Made by a program: the position numbers and the translations under genes. The notes under the pieces are model-generated. The model saw only the letters and a list, made by a program, of their open reading frames with translations. It was not told the DNA's origin and made no database searches. A DNA stretch of 64,000 nt from the NCBI RefSeq assembly GCF_000368925.1, contig NZ_KB849755.1:62001-126000 (forward strand), in the 5' to 3' direction. This DNA is from Acinetobacter bereziniae LMG 1003 = CIP 70.12 (lineage in GTDB: Bacteria > Pseudomonadota > Gammaproteobacteria > Pseudomonadales > Moraxellaceae). Of this stretch, positions 26,293-34,681 are shown one piece after another (positions within the stretch are counted from its first letter, which is position 1; every line of letters starts with the position of its first letter).

Positions 26293-27252
26293 TTAAGCCC
26301 CTTTTTTCTGGTCAGCGAATGCTTGAGCACCAGATGTAAACTTGTGAGGTTGATCTGAATTAGATGCACCACCCTGCCCACCATTCGCTTGATGACTGAA
26401 TAAATGAGCAAATTGATTTGGAATATTATTTCCCTTTGGTTGTTCAGTGGGTTGTTGTGTACCTGCTGAAAATTGCTTTAATTGCTGAGATAAGAAGTTA
26501 AAAGATACGTCATCCATATCTGTATATGACTTCTTTTCTTCAGCGCTAAATTGCTTGTTTAGAGATGTTTCCAAAGCTGCAATATCATCAGCACGTTTAT
26601 CAGCTTTGAACTTTTTAAGTTCATTTTGTGCCGCGTCGCGCTCTTCTTCAGCTTTCTTTTGAGCAGCTTTCGCCTGTTCGAGTTCAGTCACGTTAGTGTC
26701 CTCTATTGGATTTGAGTTAGTTTTGCTAGAAAAGGCTTGGATGGATGTTTGTGTGTCCGCTCCTACACCGCAAATTGTGATTTCATGCACACGCACATTT
26801 CTAAAAACATGCAATGGTCCAGTAAATTCCTGTCCATTTACTGTGATTGTTTTTCCTGCTGAAATTTCTTCAATACTTTCAGGATCTGCCCACCAAGACA
26901 TTTGAAATGGATACTCTTCATCAGCATCACTCACAATTTCTTGTGCACGTGGATTAGATAGAAAATGACCTTTAGCTCTAAACTTATTGGTTGTTTCAAA
27001 TTCAGTAGCAACCCCAACACGTAGACCGCCAAAATGCTCTTCCACTAATCCTATTTTTGTTTTTAACTGTATGTTTTGAAGATCGATTACTACTCCGCTT
27101 CTCCCCCAAAAATAATGATTATCTATGCGTCCACCGCTATAGACTTCCGCATCAAAAGTACGGCGCTTACTTGTTCCATCTTCTGCTAAAACTATGGGTA
27201 CATTTACAGCGGTAAATTGATGTTTTAACTGATCTTTGTTTTCCTCTGGCAT
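26293..27252 (-). CDS. Prohead protease / scaffold protein
   Basis: 319 aa. The N-terminal 170 residues look like phage head maturation proteases (FDAEVYSGGRIDNHYFWG, EEHFGGLRVGVATEF, FRNVRVHEITICGVGAD), followed by a coiled coil (ELEQAKAAQKKAEEERDAAQ) and a Gln/Gly-rich C-terminus typical of scaffolds. The fusion of protease and scaffold in one reading frame fits lambda C/Nu3 and Mu I/Z arrangements. Catalytic residues were not individually confirmed. Confidence 0.75.
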   Translation of the reverse strand: MPEENKDQLKHQFTAVNVPIVLAEDGTSKRRTFDAEVYSGGRIDNHYFWGRSGVVIDLQNIQLKTKIGLVEEHFGGLRVGVATEFETTNKFRAKGHFLSNPRAQEIVSDADEEYPFQMSWWADPESIEEISAGKTITVNGQEFTGPLHVFRNVRVHEITICGVGADTQTSIQAFSSKTNSNPIEDTNVTELEQAKAAQKKAEEERDAAQNELKKFKADKRADDIAALETSLNKQFSAEEKKSYTDMDDVSFNFLSQQLKQFSAGTQQPTEQPKGNNIPNQFAHLFSHQANGGQGGASNSDQPHKFTSGAQAFADQKKGA

Positions 27253-27266
27253 TTTTCATGCTCCAT

Positions 27267-27292
27267 TAAAAAACCACCCTATTGGGCGGTTA
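27267..27292 (-). terminator. Rho-independent terminator before the protease/scaffold gene
   Basis: Minus-strand stem ACCGCCC / GGGTGGT followed by six T, 15 bp before the start at 27252. Confidence 0.8.
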
Positions 27293-27307
27293 ATAAATCT
27301 TAAAAAG

Positions 27308-27598
27308 TTATAGACTTGATATAAGTAACAGTAGCTTTTTCTCAGCTAACTTACTGTGTTCATAAACACACGGATCATTGCATTTAAGAGCATTAGATAA
27401 AGTTTCGATTAACTTCATCTTTTCTTCAAATGAATATGTTTGATCAATTGAAGTCTTTCCATCCCAGCACCATATAATTTCTTCAGGTATGAGATTGTTA
27501 TCAGTAAACTCTAATTCGATTGAATCAATAACCAATCCTTTAAGCTCCATATTCGTTTTGTATTGCAATATAGAGCCATCTCTTAAATGTAATTTCAT
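27308..27598 (-). CDS. Small phage protein of unknown function
   Basis: 96 aa, starting immediately after the MuF-like gene ends. The pattern MKLHLRDGSILQYKTN and CWDGKTSIDQTYSFEEKMKL shows a short beta domain followed by helix. No family recognised. Placed between two head genes and followed by a terminator, so it may be an inserted extra gene. Confidence 0.6.
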   Translation of the reverse strand: MKLHLRDGSILQYKTNMELKGLVIDSIELEFTDNNLIPEEIIWCWDGKTSIDQTYSFEEKMKLIETLSNALKCNDPCVYEHSKLAEKKLLLLISSL

Positions 27599-28801
27599 TT
27601 AATTCACCAATGCTTTAAGTTTATAAATAACTACCCCGCTCGCGGCTTCAATTGAAACAACTTCAAACGATAGACCTAATCCCAATAATGTGCCCTGACC
27701 AGCATTCAATTTAGCTAGATCAATACCCAAGCCTTTTGCATTCTCAATTTGAATCATGATGTTAGATTCACCTGCAATCAGCAAAGGAGAGTCTAGAGTG
27801 ATGACTTTACCCACTTCCATCGATGCAACTTGACTCAAAGTCGAAGATCCCGAAATTACTTCGCTCGTATTTGCTGATATTGCTTGAATCTTAGACATAT
27901 CCTCCTTGATCCATCGTTTAAGCACATCCTCTGCAAGATTGATTGAAGGTTGATTAAGATAGCTTGTTAGCCTGTCATCATTTCCCTGCACGTAATCTAT
28001 AAAAGTTTTGATTGCGCTTGGTCTTATTTCAGGATCTAAGGGAATGACTGTATCTGAAATCACTTTGAATAAATCACGGCTTGAATCTGTCATCGGTGCA
28101 AAAAGATCAGTTAATCTTGATGATGCAGTCCATTCAGCTTGAACTACTTTCTTTTGCTCCAAGAGATATTCTTTATCTAAAATCGTTTCGCTGATTTTAT
28201 TGTCTACTAATTTCGACATATCCCCGTAAGTCATAGGACTTGTAGACCATCCCATTTCTTGAGTAACTTCGGGCAGATCTTCATCCGATGTAATACCGTA
28301 TTTCTTCGCCTGAGCTTCTGTAAGCGCAATCACAGTACATCGACACATAAAACCCCACGGCGGGTAATACAACAGCCAAAATGGGTCATCTATGTGACGT
28401 ATGATTTTGTTTAAAGCCAAATGCTCTGGTCTAACCCGGCTATCATCAATAGCCGAGTACATTAAATACGGCTTTTTAGTTTTGTTCCGCTGTTGTTGCT
28501 CCCAACGTCCGTGACTGTAAGCTGTCTGTATATTGGTTCTAAAAACATTACTTAAATATGCTTCACTTAGAATAATGTCATTATCAGCAACGTACTTTTT
28601 AAAATCCTCAAAAGTCGTACCATCTGCAATGGCTTTATTAACCCCCTTAATCACTGTTTGAATTTGCTCAATACTCGATAAAAACCCGACCGTTGTTGCC
28701 AATTGTCGGGTCTTTAAGTCTATTGAATAAAATTCATCAGGTAATACGATCTTTCGGGATTCAGCGAATTTTAATGCTTCAAGAAAAGTAACTGGTTTCA
28801 T
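27599..28801 (-). CDS. MuF-like head morphogenesis protein
   Basis: 400 aa. VFRTNIQTAYSHGRWEQQQ, then YLMYSAIDDSRVRPEHLALN and PPWGFMCRCTVIALTEAQA are the diagnostic blocks of the phage Mu F / SPP1 gp7 family (PF04233), including Cys and His residues of that domain. Such proteins sit at the portal inside the head and take part in packaging or DNA delivery. The C-terminal 150 residues are less conserved and may carry a fused domain. Confidence 0.88.
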   Translation of the reverse strand: MKPVTFLEALKFAESRKIVLPDEFYSIDLKTRQLATTVGFLSSIEQIQTVIKGVNKAIADGTTFEDFKKYVADNDIILSEAYLSNVFRTNIQTAYSHGRWEQQQRNKTKKPYLMYSAIDDSRVRPEHLALNKIIRHIDDPFWLLYYPPWGFMCRCTVIALTEAQAKKYGITSDEDLPEVTQEMGWSTSPMTYGDMSKLVDNKISETILDKEYLLEQKKVVQAEWTASSRLTDLFAPMTDSSRDLFKVISDTVIPLDPEIRPSAIKTFIDYVQGNDDRLTSYLNQPSINLAEDVLKRWIKEDMSKIQAISANTSEVISGSSTLSQVASMEVGKVITLDSPLLIAGESNIMIQIENAKGLGIDLAKLNAGQGTLLGLGLSFEVVSIEAASGVVIYKLKALVN

Positions 28802-28811
28802 GGTACCTCTC

Positions 28812-30260
28812 TCACTTGGCAGTTACACAACCTAAAACACCAGCCGTAAACAAAGCCTGTTCTAAATTCGCTGTAAATTCTGATTGTGTTGCAACTGGTA
28901 TTAACTGCATTAAATTAAAAGCCAACTCTTCAGGCGATTTACTACTTTGAATCAGTTCATTTACTTGTTTCTGATCGAGTAATTTAATCACCTCTTGAGA
29001 AGCTGTAAGCTCTTCAACTTCCAACTGATCAGCCGAAAGATTTTGCTTACCCGCTTTAAATTTGAAAGGTAAATTAGGTAATGCTTTGAATTGTGCAGAT
29101 GATAGTGGTTGAGATTCAACAATATCCCCATCTTGCAAACCATACTCACGTTGAAAATATTGAGGAGTAAAATTTGCTCCAGCATTTTTTAAGTTCGTAT
29201 CTCGTTCAGCTTGATCTTTATTTAAAGCCTTAGGTTTTTCACCTAACATGATTTTATGCTGTTCCCATCCATTCAAATTACACAATGCATTCATTGCCGC
29301 TTGTAATGTTGGGGTTACCAAACGAATATCAGATTTTAATTTATCAGCTCTGACATTCTCATGAACCTGTCCTAATGCATAACTCCCTTTTCCATCTGTA
29401 CCACTGGTCAACGTTTGCCCTAAAATCACCTTCTGCATTTGTTGAGCTAATGTTTTATTAAACATCTCAAATGCAGATCCAGCAGTACCGCTAGCGCCTG
29501 AAGTTCCTAACACTTGAACATCATCTTCAGAATCAATTGATAAAACACTTTGAGCATGAGCATTAAGTAATGCTTGGTTCATATCTTCTGTTTCAGTGTC
29601 TTTACATTTACCTAAAAGGATCGGTGTTCCAAATCGTTCAAGAAATTTAGCCCAAAACTTAAATCCATTTTGTTTAAAGAAAAACAACCAATATAGCGTT
29701 GATAAAAGCGCCTTTCCAAATGGCTGCTCATAAGTTGCTTTACGGCGTGTGAGGAAGAATTTAAATACCTGATCGACTTCGTGTTCATTACCACCACCAT
29801 CTTGGCGATATATCAATCTTCCATCATTTTTTGGCTCGAACCATTGCATTGGTTTTTCACCCACCCACTTGAATCCTATATAGCCATCAGCTTTTAACTC
29901 ATAAACTGCCTCTTGAACTGAATATCCAAAGAACAATGCATTTAATGCGCCTGAAGCAATTTCAAAATACCATTCGTCAAATTCTGCCTTTAGCTTGATA
30001 GCTTCTGGAGTATCACTAGGTTCAATTCTGAAAGGCGTTGCAAGCAAAGCATCTATTCGAGTTTCAATGGATTGAGCTATCTCATCATCATCAAGCAATA
30101 CACTTAATCTGTGACGTGTAATACCTGCCTTTCGTAAGACCTCATCATTATCTGGTCTTCTTCCAAAATGAGTAAAAAAATTTGAAATCGCTTCTTGAGT
30201 GTAAAGACTTCCATGGGACAAAGCCTTCTTTGAATCTTTGCCCTTTTTAGACTTTGCCAT
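28812..30260 (-). CDS. Portal protein (DUF935, Mu gp29-like)
   Basis: 482 aa from the ATG at 30260 with AAAGG upstream; a longer frame to 30293 overlaps the terminase and lacks a better site. LDDDEIAQSIETRIDALLAT, ALFFGYSVQEAVYE, PFGKALLSTLYWLFFFKQNG and GSYALGQVHENVRADKL are typical of the DUF935 portal family. It forms the dodecameric ring for DNA passage. Confidence 0.92.
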   Translation of the reverse strand: MAKSKKGKDSKKALSHGSLYTQEAISNFFTHFGRRPDNDEVLRKAGITRHRLSVLLDDDEIAQSIETRIDALLATPFRIEPSDTPEAIKLKAEFDEWYFEIASGALNALFFGYSVQEAVYELKADGYIGFKWVGEKPMQWFEPKNDGRLIYRQDGGGNEHEVDQVFKFFLTRRKATYEQPFGKALLSTLYWLFFFKQNGFKFWAKFLERFGTPILLGKCKDTETEDMNQALLNAHAQSVLSIDSEDDVQVLGTSGASGTAGSAFEMFNKTLAQQMQKVILGQTLTSGTDGKGSYALGQVHENVRADKLKSDIRLVTPTLQAAMNALCNLNGWEQHKIMLGEKPKALNKDQAERDTNLKNAGANFTPQYFQREYGLQDGDIVESQPLSSAQFKALPNLPFKFKAGKQNLSADQLEVEELTASQEVIKLLDQKQVNELIQSSKSPEELAFNLMQLIPVATQSEFTANLEQALFTAGVLGCVTAK

Positions 30261-30270
30261 AATTTTACCT

Positions 30271-31527
30271 TTAATAAGTTCGACTTCCTGCACCTGCAGG
30301 TTTTTTACTTGATCTGCCTTTTATCAAAGGCTGTATCCCATATCGGATACCATCCATATGATGATTATTTAAGTCCAGTATCTCTGGTAAGACGTCCCCA
30401 GCTCGATTGACCTTATATGAATACAGTTTGAATTCTCTTGCTGTTTCAGGGCAGTCTGGATGCACAACGATTCGTTTAAACTTCTTCATGAATGTCACGC
30501 CATCCTCTACTGAACCAGGCCATTTATCCGCAGCTTCAATTTTGAATCCCTGCCGCTTCATGTAACTTATCGTTTCAGGTCGTGAATTATCAGCACGAAT
30601 CTTATGAGTTCTTGAGCCAGGCACCTCATCAAACAATTGAGGTAAATGATCAATTTCACATCCAACTTGATGAGCTTCATTTCGAATATAAAGAACATCA
30701 TCATGTATGTAGATACGATTTAATGTTGTAGGATCTTGAGAAAAACCCCAGTCTGAGCCATAGAAGACATCTGTCCAATCATCCTCAGGTTCAAATTCAT
30801 CAACTACATAACGACCAGAGAAAATAATTGCTTGACTGAACTCAAGATAAGCGCCATGCCAAACATGTTCAAACATAGGCCATGCATTTTCATCACCTGC
30901 ATTCTGCATTCGTATTGCACGTTTTCGATCCTCCTCATATTCATCAAGAAGCGTTCGAGGTGCAAAAGGGTTATTTGTCACATTGATTTCAATGACAATT
31001 GAATCTTCAGGTGCAAATTCTCCCCTTAAAAAATCATCAATTGGGTCATCTTTAGATTCAGGATTCCAAGTTGCCCAAATTTGTGATCCTTCAGCTCGCA
31101 TAGTTGGTCGTAGTAAACGTAAAGATTTAGCTGATAATCTATTTGCTTCTTCAACCCATGCAATTTTGAATCCTTCAAGAGATTTAATTGAATCTGCCGT
31201 GTGGTCTTGCATACCTTGGAAAAGAATTACACCATCACCGCCAATTCGTTTTATTAAATCTCTTTGTATTTCGAATAAATGAGAAACTCCTAGCGCTTTT
31301 ATCTTGTCTTCAATAAGCTGTTTACTTGAATATTTAATCGATTTTTGAATTTCACGAATACATACAGCTCGAAGATTTTTATCAATCACACACTCTTCAA
31401 CAAGCTGCTCAGCAACAAAGTGCGATTTACCAGATCCACGTCCACCATGCGCCCCTTTATATCGAGCAGTTTTAAACCAAGGTTTAGCCCATCGTGGAGT
31501 TTTGATTCTAAGCTCCACTATGGGCAC
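30271..31527 (-). CDS. Terminase large subunit (PBSX type)
   Basis: 418 aa. Walker A GGRGSGKS at residues 28-35, ATPase segment FKIAWVEEANRLS (Walker B), coupling motif ATWNPES, and the nuclease half beginning YGSDWGFSQDPTT with further acidic positions in IRADNSRPETI. It powers DNA packaging and cuts concatemers. It follows the DUF2280 small subunit with a 3-bp gap. Confidence 0.95.
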   Translation of the reverse strand: MPIVELRIKTPRWAKPWFKTARYKGAHGGRGSGKSHFVAEQLVEECVIDKNLRAVCIREIQKSIKYSSKQLIEDKIKALGVSHLFEIQRDLIKRIGGDGVILFQGMQDHTADSIKSLEGFKIAWVEEANRLSAKSLRLLRPTMRAEGSQIWATWNPESKDDPIDDFLRGEFAPEDSIVIEINVTNNPFAPRTLLDEYEEDRKRAIRMQNAGDENAWPMFEHVWHGAYLEFSQAIIFSGRYVVDEFEPEDDWTDVFYGSDWGFSQDPTTLNRIYIHDDVLYIRNEAHQVGCEIDHLPQLFDEVPGSRTHKIRADNSRPETISYMKRQGFKIEAADKWPGSVEDGVTFMKKFKRIVVHPDCPETAREFKLYSYKVNRAGDVLPEILDLNNHHMDGIRYGIQPLIKGRSSKKPAGAGSRTY

Positions 31528-31530
31528 CTC

Positions 31531-31956
31531 TTAATCTACAAACTCTCGAATAATTTTGATTTCAAGATCCGCTCCATCTTTACCCATGTGTTCAACCTTA
31601 GTGGTTCTTCCATCAGTTTCCTGCAAAGCTTGTTTTAGAAGATTTTGCTTTACACGCTTATTTCGACCTGAATCGTCATACATTTTTTGAAGTTCTTTTA
31701 GACGATAAAATTTATTTGCGATAGGGATATCAATTAATCCTTCATCGAATTTTTTTCGAGTTTCTTCAAATAGATCAACGTATTTTTGACTTAGATTTTT
31801 GCCACGGCGTTTTGTTGGATCATATGCAGCGCATTGCTGTCTATCAATTTCAATGCCAAACTCTTGTTTTACAAGATCGGCTACTTCTTGAGGGGTATCA
31901 CGACATGCAAGAGCTTGAACAATATATATTTTTACAGGCTCTTTTAAGGCTGCCAT
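31531..31956 (-). CDS. Terminase small subunit-like (DUF2280)
   Basis: 141 aa. KEPVKIYIVQALACRDTPQE, then QCAAYDPTKRRGKNLS and LYKLKELQKMYDD-type helix are features of DUF2280, whose members lie immediately before terminase large subunit genes. It probably recognises the packaging site. No other small subunit is present. Confidence 0.85.
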   Translation of the reverse strand: MAALKEPVKIYIVQALACRDTPQEVADLVKQEFGIEIDRQQCAAYDPTKRRGKNLSQKYVDLFEETRKKFDEGLIDIPIANKFYRLKELQKMYDDSGRNKRVKQNLLKQALQETDGRTTKVEHMGKDGADLEIKIIREFVD

Positions 31957-31993
31957 AAATACCTCTTTGTATCACTACGTATCACAAGATAGC

Positions 31994-32018
31994 CAAAAAA
32001 AATCCCCAATTAGGGGAT
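31994..32018 (-). terminator. Terminator overlapping the end of the 70-aa gene
   Basis: Minus-strand stem GATCCCC / GGGGAT with the stop codon in the loop, followed by eight T. Lies just upstream of the terminase small subunit start. Confidence 0.8.
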
Positions 32019-32222
32019 CATTTTAAAATGTCTCAGTGCATCTTCCACTTTGGACCTATATATATCCGGACAAGGGTGAACTCTTTTATTTGAATCTTGT
32101 CGATTTGGTGATTGTCTATTCGTCAAACCATAATCGCTTTTAACATGCGCTATCCAGCATGATTTAAAACTACGATTATGTTTGCTTTTAAGAAACTCTT
32201 GAATCTGTTTATATGTAGCCAT
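32010..32222 (-). CDS. Small basic phage protein
   Basis: 70 aa, basic (KSKHNRSFKSCWIAHVKSDYG), with a C-terminal helix. Its size, basic character and place before the terminase suggest DNA binding, but no motif is recognised. Its stop codon lies in the terminator hairpin. Confidence 0.65.
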   Translation of the reverse strand: MATYKQIQEFLKSKHNRSFKSCWIAHVKSDYGLTNRQSPNRQDSNKRVHPCPDIYRSKVEDALRHFKMIP

Positions 32223-32294
32223 AAATATTCTCCCGTTTCTTATAATCTATTAAACTTAAGATAAATATGAAAGTAGAAATGTGATGCTCTTTGC

Positions 32295-32939
32295 TCAACC
32301 AACTAGACAAGTTCCGCAGCATTTTGTGATTTCTAAATCTGAAACAAACGGCGGGTTTTGAGCGACCTCAATCATTCGCTTGACGTTTTCGCTTGCTCCC
32401 CAGCGTTTGACCACCCCGATAAATTCCTCTACGTCATGACCTGCTAAATAATGCTTAGGTAAGCCTGTATGATCACTGTAGAGAGTTTCCCCTTCCTCAT
32501 CACGCTCTACACCAATGTGATAGAGCTCATGCTCAATCAATGCACAAAATTCACGATCGTTCGCACGTTCACAAAAGCTTGCATCTACAGTAATGAGATA
32601 AACAGGAACAAATCCAAACCAGTCACGCATTTGTTGCTCTTGCCGAGCTTTACGCCAACCGCCCTGGTTAAACATCACTTTTTCACATTGACCAAGTACC
32701 ATCCGTTTTTTAGCTACAGCGGCAGATGACGCCCAAGCGAATGCTAAAAAGGTTTCATCATCATGAAGTAATTCAGCAATGTGATCATGGTCAGGATTAT
32801 GCAATACACCGCCAAGCGTCAGAAAGTTGGTTACTACCCATTCTTTTAGATCCGCTGCAGGTGCCAAGCGAATCGCTTCCTCTTCATCAGCTTGATCAAT
32901 CAAATCGGTTGGTGGAAAAGGTCTGATCTGTTCAATCAT
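32295..32939 (-). CDS. Putative phage zinc metallopeptidase
   Basis: 214 aa. HELYH at residues 137-141 is a zincin-type HExxH motif, with GHDVEEF (His168) as a possible further ligand, matching the putative phage metallopeptidase family. The N-terminal part EEEAIRLAPAADLKEWV and the Cys pair near the C-terminus (KCCGTC) are also present. Substrate unknown. It overlaps the nuclease gene by 8 bp, so they are co-translated. Confidence 0.75.
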   Translation of the reverse strand: MIEQIRPFPPTDLIDQADEEEAIRLAPAADLKEWVVTNFLTLGGVLHNPDHDHIAELLHDDETFLAFAWASSAAVAKKRMVLGQCEKVMFNQGGWRKARQEQQMRDWFGFVPVYLITVDASFCERANDREFCALIEHELYHIGVERDEEGETLYSDHTGLPKHYLAGHDVEEFIGVVKRWGASENVKRMIEVAQNPPFVSDLEITKCCGTCLVG

Positions 32940-33333
32940 CTAAATTCTCCAGTTGACCTTTAATCCAATTAATCACATGACCTGAAAGAATCGAATCAGG
33001 ATGAAACCGCTCAATCTTATAGTCCATATCTTCAGCCAAATCATATTTGTTAAATGAATTTGCTATCTTCTTACCGCCACGACCCACTGCCCAAGAGCTA
33101 CCAACAATCTCAATGAGTAAATTCAGTTTCACAATATAGAAATCAAACCGCCAATTCCGAGTTGATTCGAACTGAAACTTACGGCGATAACCTATTAAGT
33201 TTTCTTCTAGTTCTTGAAATAAAGTTTCTTCAGCTTCTAAATATTTTTGGGTTGCTTTTGGTAACGGTCTTGTTCTTGGTTTTCTTTTAAGTGGCTTCTT
33301 TTTGGTTAGGCTGGTGTATTGGTTAATATCCAT
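32932..33333 (-). CDS. Vsr/DUF559-like endonuclease-fold protein
   Basis: 133 aa from the ATG at 33333 (GGAG eight bases upstream); the longer frame up to 33423 runs through the terminator and overlaps the neighbouring gene. A basic N-terminus (KKKPLKRKPRTRPL) is followed by E-x-x-L-F..., then WRFDFYIVKLNLLIEIVGSS, the D...E-x-V core of a restriction-endonuclease-like fold. A likely DNA-processing nuclease, for example Holliday junction resolution or packaging cut. A second protein of the same type is at 37604-38002. Confidence 0.7.
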   Translation of the reverse strand: MDINQYTSLTKKKPLKRKPRTRPLPKATQKYLEAEETLFQELEENLIGYRRKFQFESTRNWRFDFYIVKLNLLIEIVGSSWAVGRGGKKIANSFNKYDLAEDMDYKIERFHPDSILSGHVINWIKGQLENLDD

Positions 33334-33345
33334 AAAGGAATCTCC

Positions 33346-33372
33346 AATAAAAAACCTCCCGGAGGAGGTTTG
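33346..33372 (-). terminator. Rho-independent terminator between lipoprotein and nuclease genes
   Basis: Minus-strand stem AACCTCC / GGGAGGTT followed by a T run. Confidence 0.8.
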
Positions 33373-33379
33373 ACTTATG

Positions 33380-33826
33380 TTACCAAGGGCAACTTTCTTT
33401 TTCACCATTAGCAACATTTTCATATTTCGGGAAACTACGTTTCCACATTCCAGTTGCCGCCACTAATTCCACTTTAATACTCTTTGAATCTGCGATTTTT
33501 GATAAATCTACATCTAATCCGTATTTTTTCGTTTTTGGTGACGAACCAAAATAAATAGAATATTTGATATGGTTACTATCTTTGGTTTTATCAAACCCTT
33601 GATCAACCCCAACCCGTGCATGATTTAAATATATTTTTGAATAGTCTAAGTTGTAATAGCATTTCTTAAAAAATTCATCAAAACTACTCTCAACAGTACC
33701 CAATTCCTTATCAACAATGAATTGATATCTGGTATTGCTTTTTTCCTGAAGTTCTTGTGAGCTCTTAGGCATACCTACACAAGCTGTTAGAGTAAAAATA
33801 AAAGAGATAATGATGATTAATTTCAT
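33380..33826 (-). CDS. Predicted lipoprotein (moron candidate)
   Basis: 148 aa with a lipoprotein signal (KLIIIISFIFTLTAC, lipobox LTAC, Cys16). The mature part (KELGTVESSFDEFFKKCYYN, then SKSIKVELVAATGMWKRS) has no known family. It is expected at the cell envelope of the lysogen or infected cell, where phage lipoproteins often exclude other phages. That role is only inferred. Confidence 0.65.
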   Translation of the reverse strand: MKLIIIISFIFTLTACVGMPKSSQELQEKSNTRYQFIVDKELGTVESSFDEFFKKCYYNLDYSKIYLNHARVGVDQGFDKTKDSNHIKYSIYFGSSPKTKKYGLDVDLSKIADSKSIKVELVAATGMWKRSFPKYENVANGEKESCPW

Positions 33827-33865
33827 ATTTTTAGTTAACTATGGAGATTATTGTTAATAAAAATA

Positions 33866-34048
33866 TCATTGACGATATGTAGTATTCAACCCTAATTCAA
33901 TATTCTTCATATACTTATTTATCTGCTTCACTCTCGCCTCACATTGATTCTTAAACGCCCACGTGGAATTGAGATGATTAAGTGAGAGTAAGCGCGCTTT
34001 ATCTTCTTCGAGTAGTTTGAGGTTCTTTTGTGCTTCAGTTTTGTCCAT
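33866..34048 (-). CDS. Small helical phage protein
   Basis: 60 aa from the ATG at 34048, whose A overlaps the TGA of the upstream 44-aa gene (TGATG), so it is translationally coupled. Entirely helical and charged (DKTEAQKNLKLLEEDKARLL). Function unknown. Confidence 0.6.
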   Translation of the reverse strand: MDKTEAQKNLKLLEEDKARLLSLNHLNSTWAFKNQCEARVKQINKYMKNIELGLNTTYRQ

Positions 34049-34182
34049 CACAACCGACCTTGACGTTTATACTTACGTCTTTTGGCTTGAGAAACTTTGT
34101 TAGGTTTTGATTTGGTTGTTACTGGCTCTCGCCATTTGATTGAATCCCAATCACTGGCAATTCTATTTTGCAGGTTCGGCAA
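34048..34182 (-). CDS. Very small basic phage protein
   Basis: 44 aa from a TTG at 34182; no strong ribosome site, which is the weak point. The frame is protein-like: NRIASDWDSIKWREPVTT then a basic tail SQAKRRKYKRQGRL. Its stop overlaps the start of the 60-aa gene. It overlaps the 22-aa reading frame at 34163-34231 in another frame. Confidence 0.45.
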   Translation of the reverse strand: MPNLQNRIASDWDSIKWREPVTTKSKPNKVSQAKRRKYKRQGRL

Positions 34183-34231
34183 ACGCTGCGCTCATACCTA
34201 ATGCTGCTAATACAATTCGACCTAATCTCAT
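34163..34231 (-). CDS. 22-aa hydrophobic leader-like peptide
   Basis: ATG with GGGAG six bases upstream. The peptide reads RLGRIVLAALGMSAAFA then EPAK, the shape of a signal peptide with an AFA cleavage site but with almost no mature part. Its end overlaps the start of the next small frame. It may be a leader peptide or a signal-like microprotein. Confidence 0.45.
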   Translation of the reverse strand: MRLGRIVLAALGMSAAFAEPAK

Positions 34232-34250
34232 GGCTTTCTCCCTGATAAAA

Positions 34251-34268
34251 TAAAACCCCTTTCGGGGC
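34251..34268 (-). terminator. Short rho-independent terminator
   Basis: Minus-strand GCCCC GAAA GGGGT hairpin followed by TTTATTTT, between the acb2-like gene and the 22-aa peptide. Confidence 0.75.
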
Positions 34269-34288
34269 AAAGTAAACGTAGCGAAAGG

Positions 34289-34615
34289 TTATAGGCTTGC
34301 TTGCTGACCTACTGCACGAACAAGAGCCATAATGCCTGTCTGAATATCAGTCTTGCCGATTTGCGCCCATCGTAATGGCTCAGCTTCTTTGAAACGATTA
34401 AATTCTTGGTACTCAGGACTAGCAAAATCATTAGGTGCATGCTGTGAGTTTTGTGCAGCCACTTGCTTTACTTCGAAGTCAGTACATAAACGATTCGCTA
34501 ACTCTTTTTGAAGCAACAACAATTCAGCGCCTTTTTCTTTAATACGATTCATCAAGTCGATTTCTTCTTGAGATAGGTCACGATAACCTTTGATTTTTTG
34601 GTGTTGGTTTTGCAT
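34289..34615 (-). CDS. acb2: Acb2-like anti-CBASS cyclic nucleotide sponge (Acb2/Tad1 hairpin domain)
   Basis: 108 aa from the ATG at 34615, which has AAGGA eight bases upstream; the GTG two codons earlier is too close to it. The first part, HQKIKGYRDLSQEEIDLMNR, matches the start of the Acb2 family, and with this start the residues known to bind nucleotides in the Pseudomonas phage protein fall at the same numbers: Tyr11 and Lys26. The end, EPLRWAQIGKTDIQTGIMAL, is also typical. Acb2 binds cyclic di- and trinucleotides and so blocks CBASS immunity. Family call is from memory of the sequence pattern; activity is inferred. Confidence 0.82.
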   Translation of the reverse strand: MQNQHQKIKGYRDLSQEEIDLMNRIKEKGAELLLLQKELANRLCTDFEVKQVAAQNSQHAPNDFASPEYQEFNRFKEAEPLRWAQIGKTDIQTGIMALVRAVGQQASL

Positions 34616-34634
34616 CTTCACTTTCCTTTAGGCA

Positions 34635-34661
34635 TTAAAAAACCACCGCTTGGGTGGTTAA
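34635..34661 (-). terminator. Rho-independent terminator before the acb2-like gene
   Basis: Minus-strand stem AACCACCC / GGTGGTT with six T, 20 bp upstream of the acb2-like start. Confidence 0.8.
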
Positions 34662-34681
34662 AGGTTTCGAATTCGAAAGGT

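Noticed and set aside
33334..33423. N-terminal extension of the Vsr-like nuclease
   Set aside because: It crosses a strong terminator and overlaps the lipoprotein gene; the start at 33333 has a proper ribosome site.
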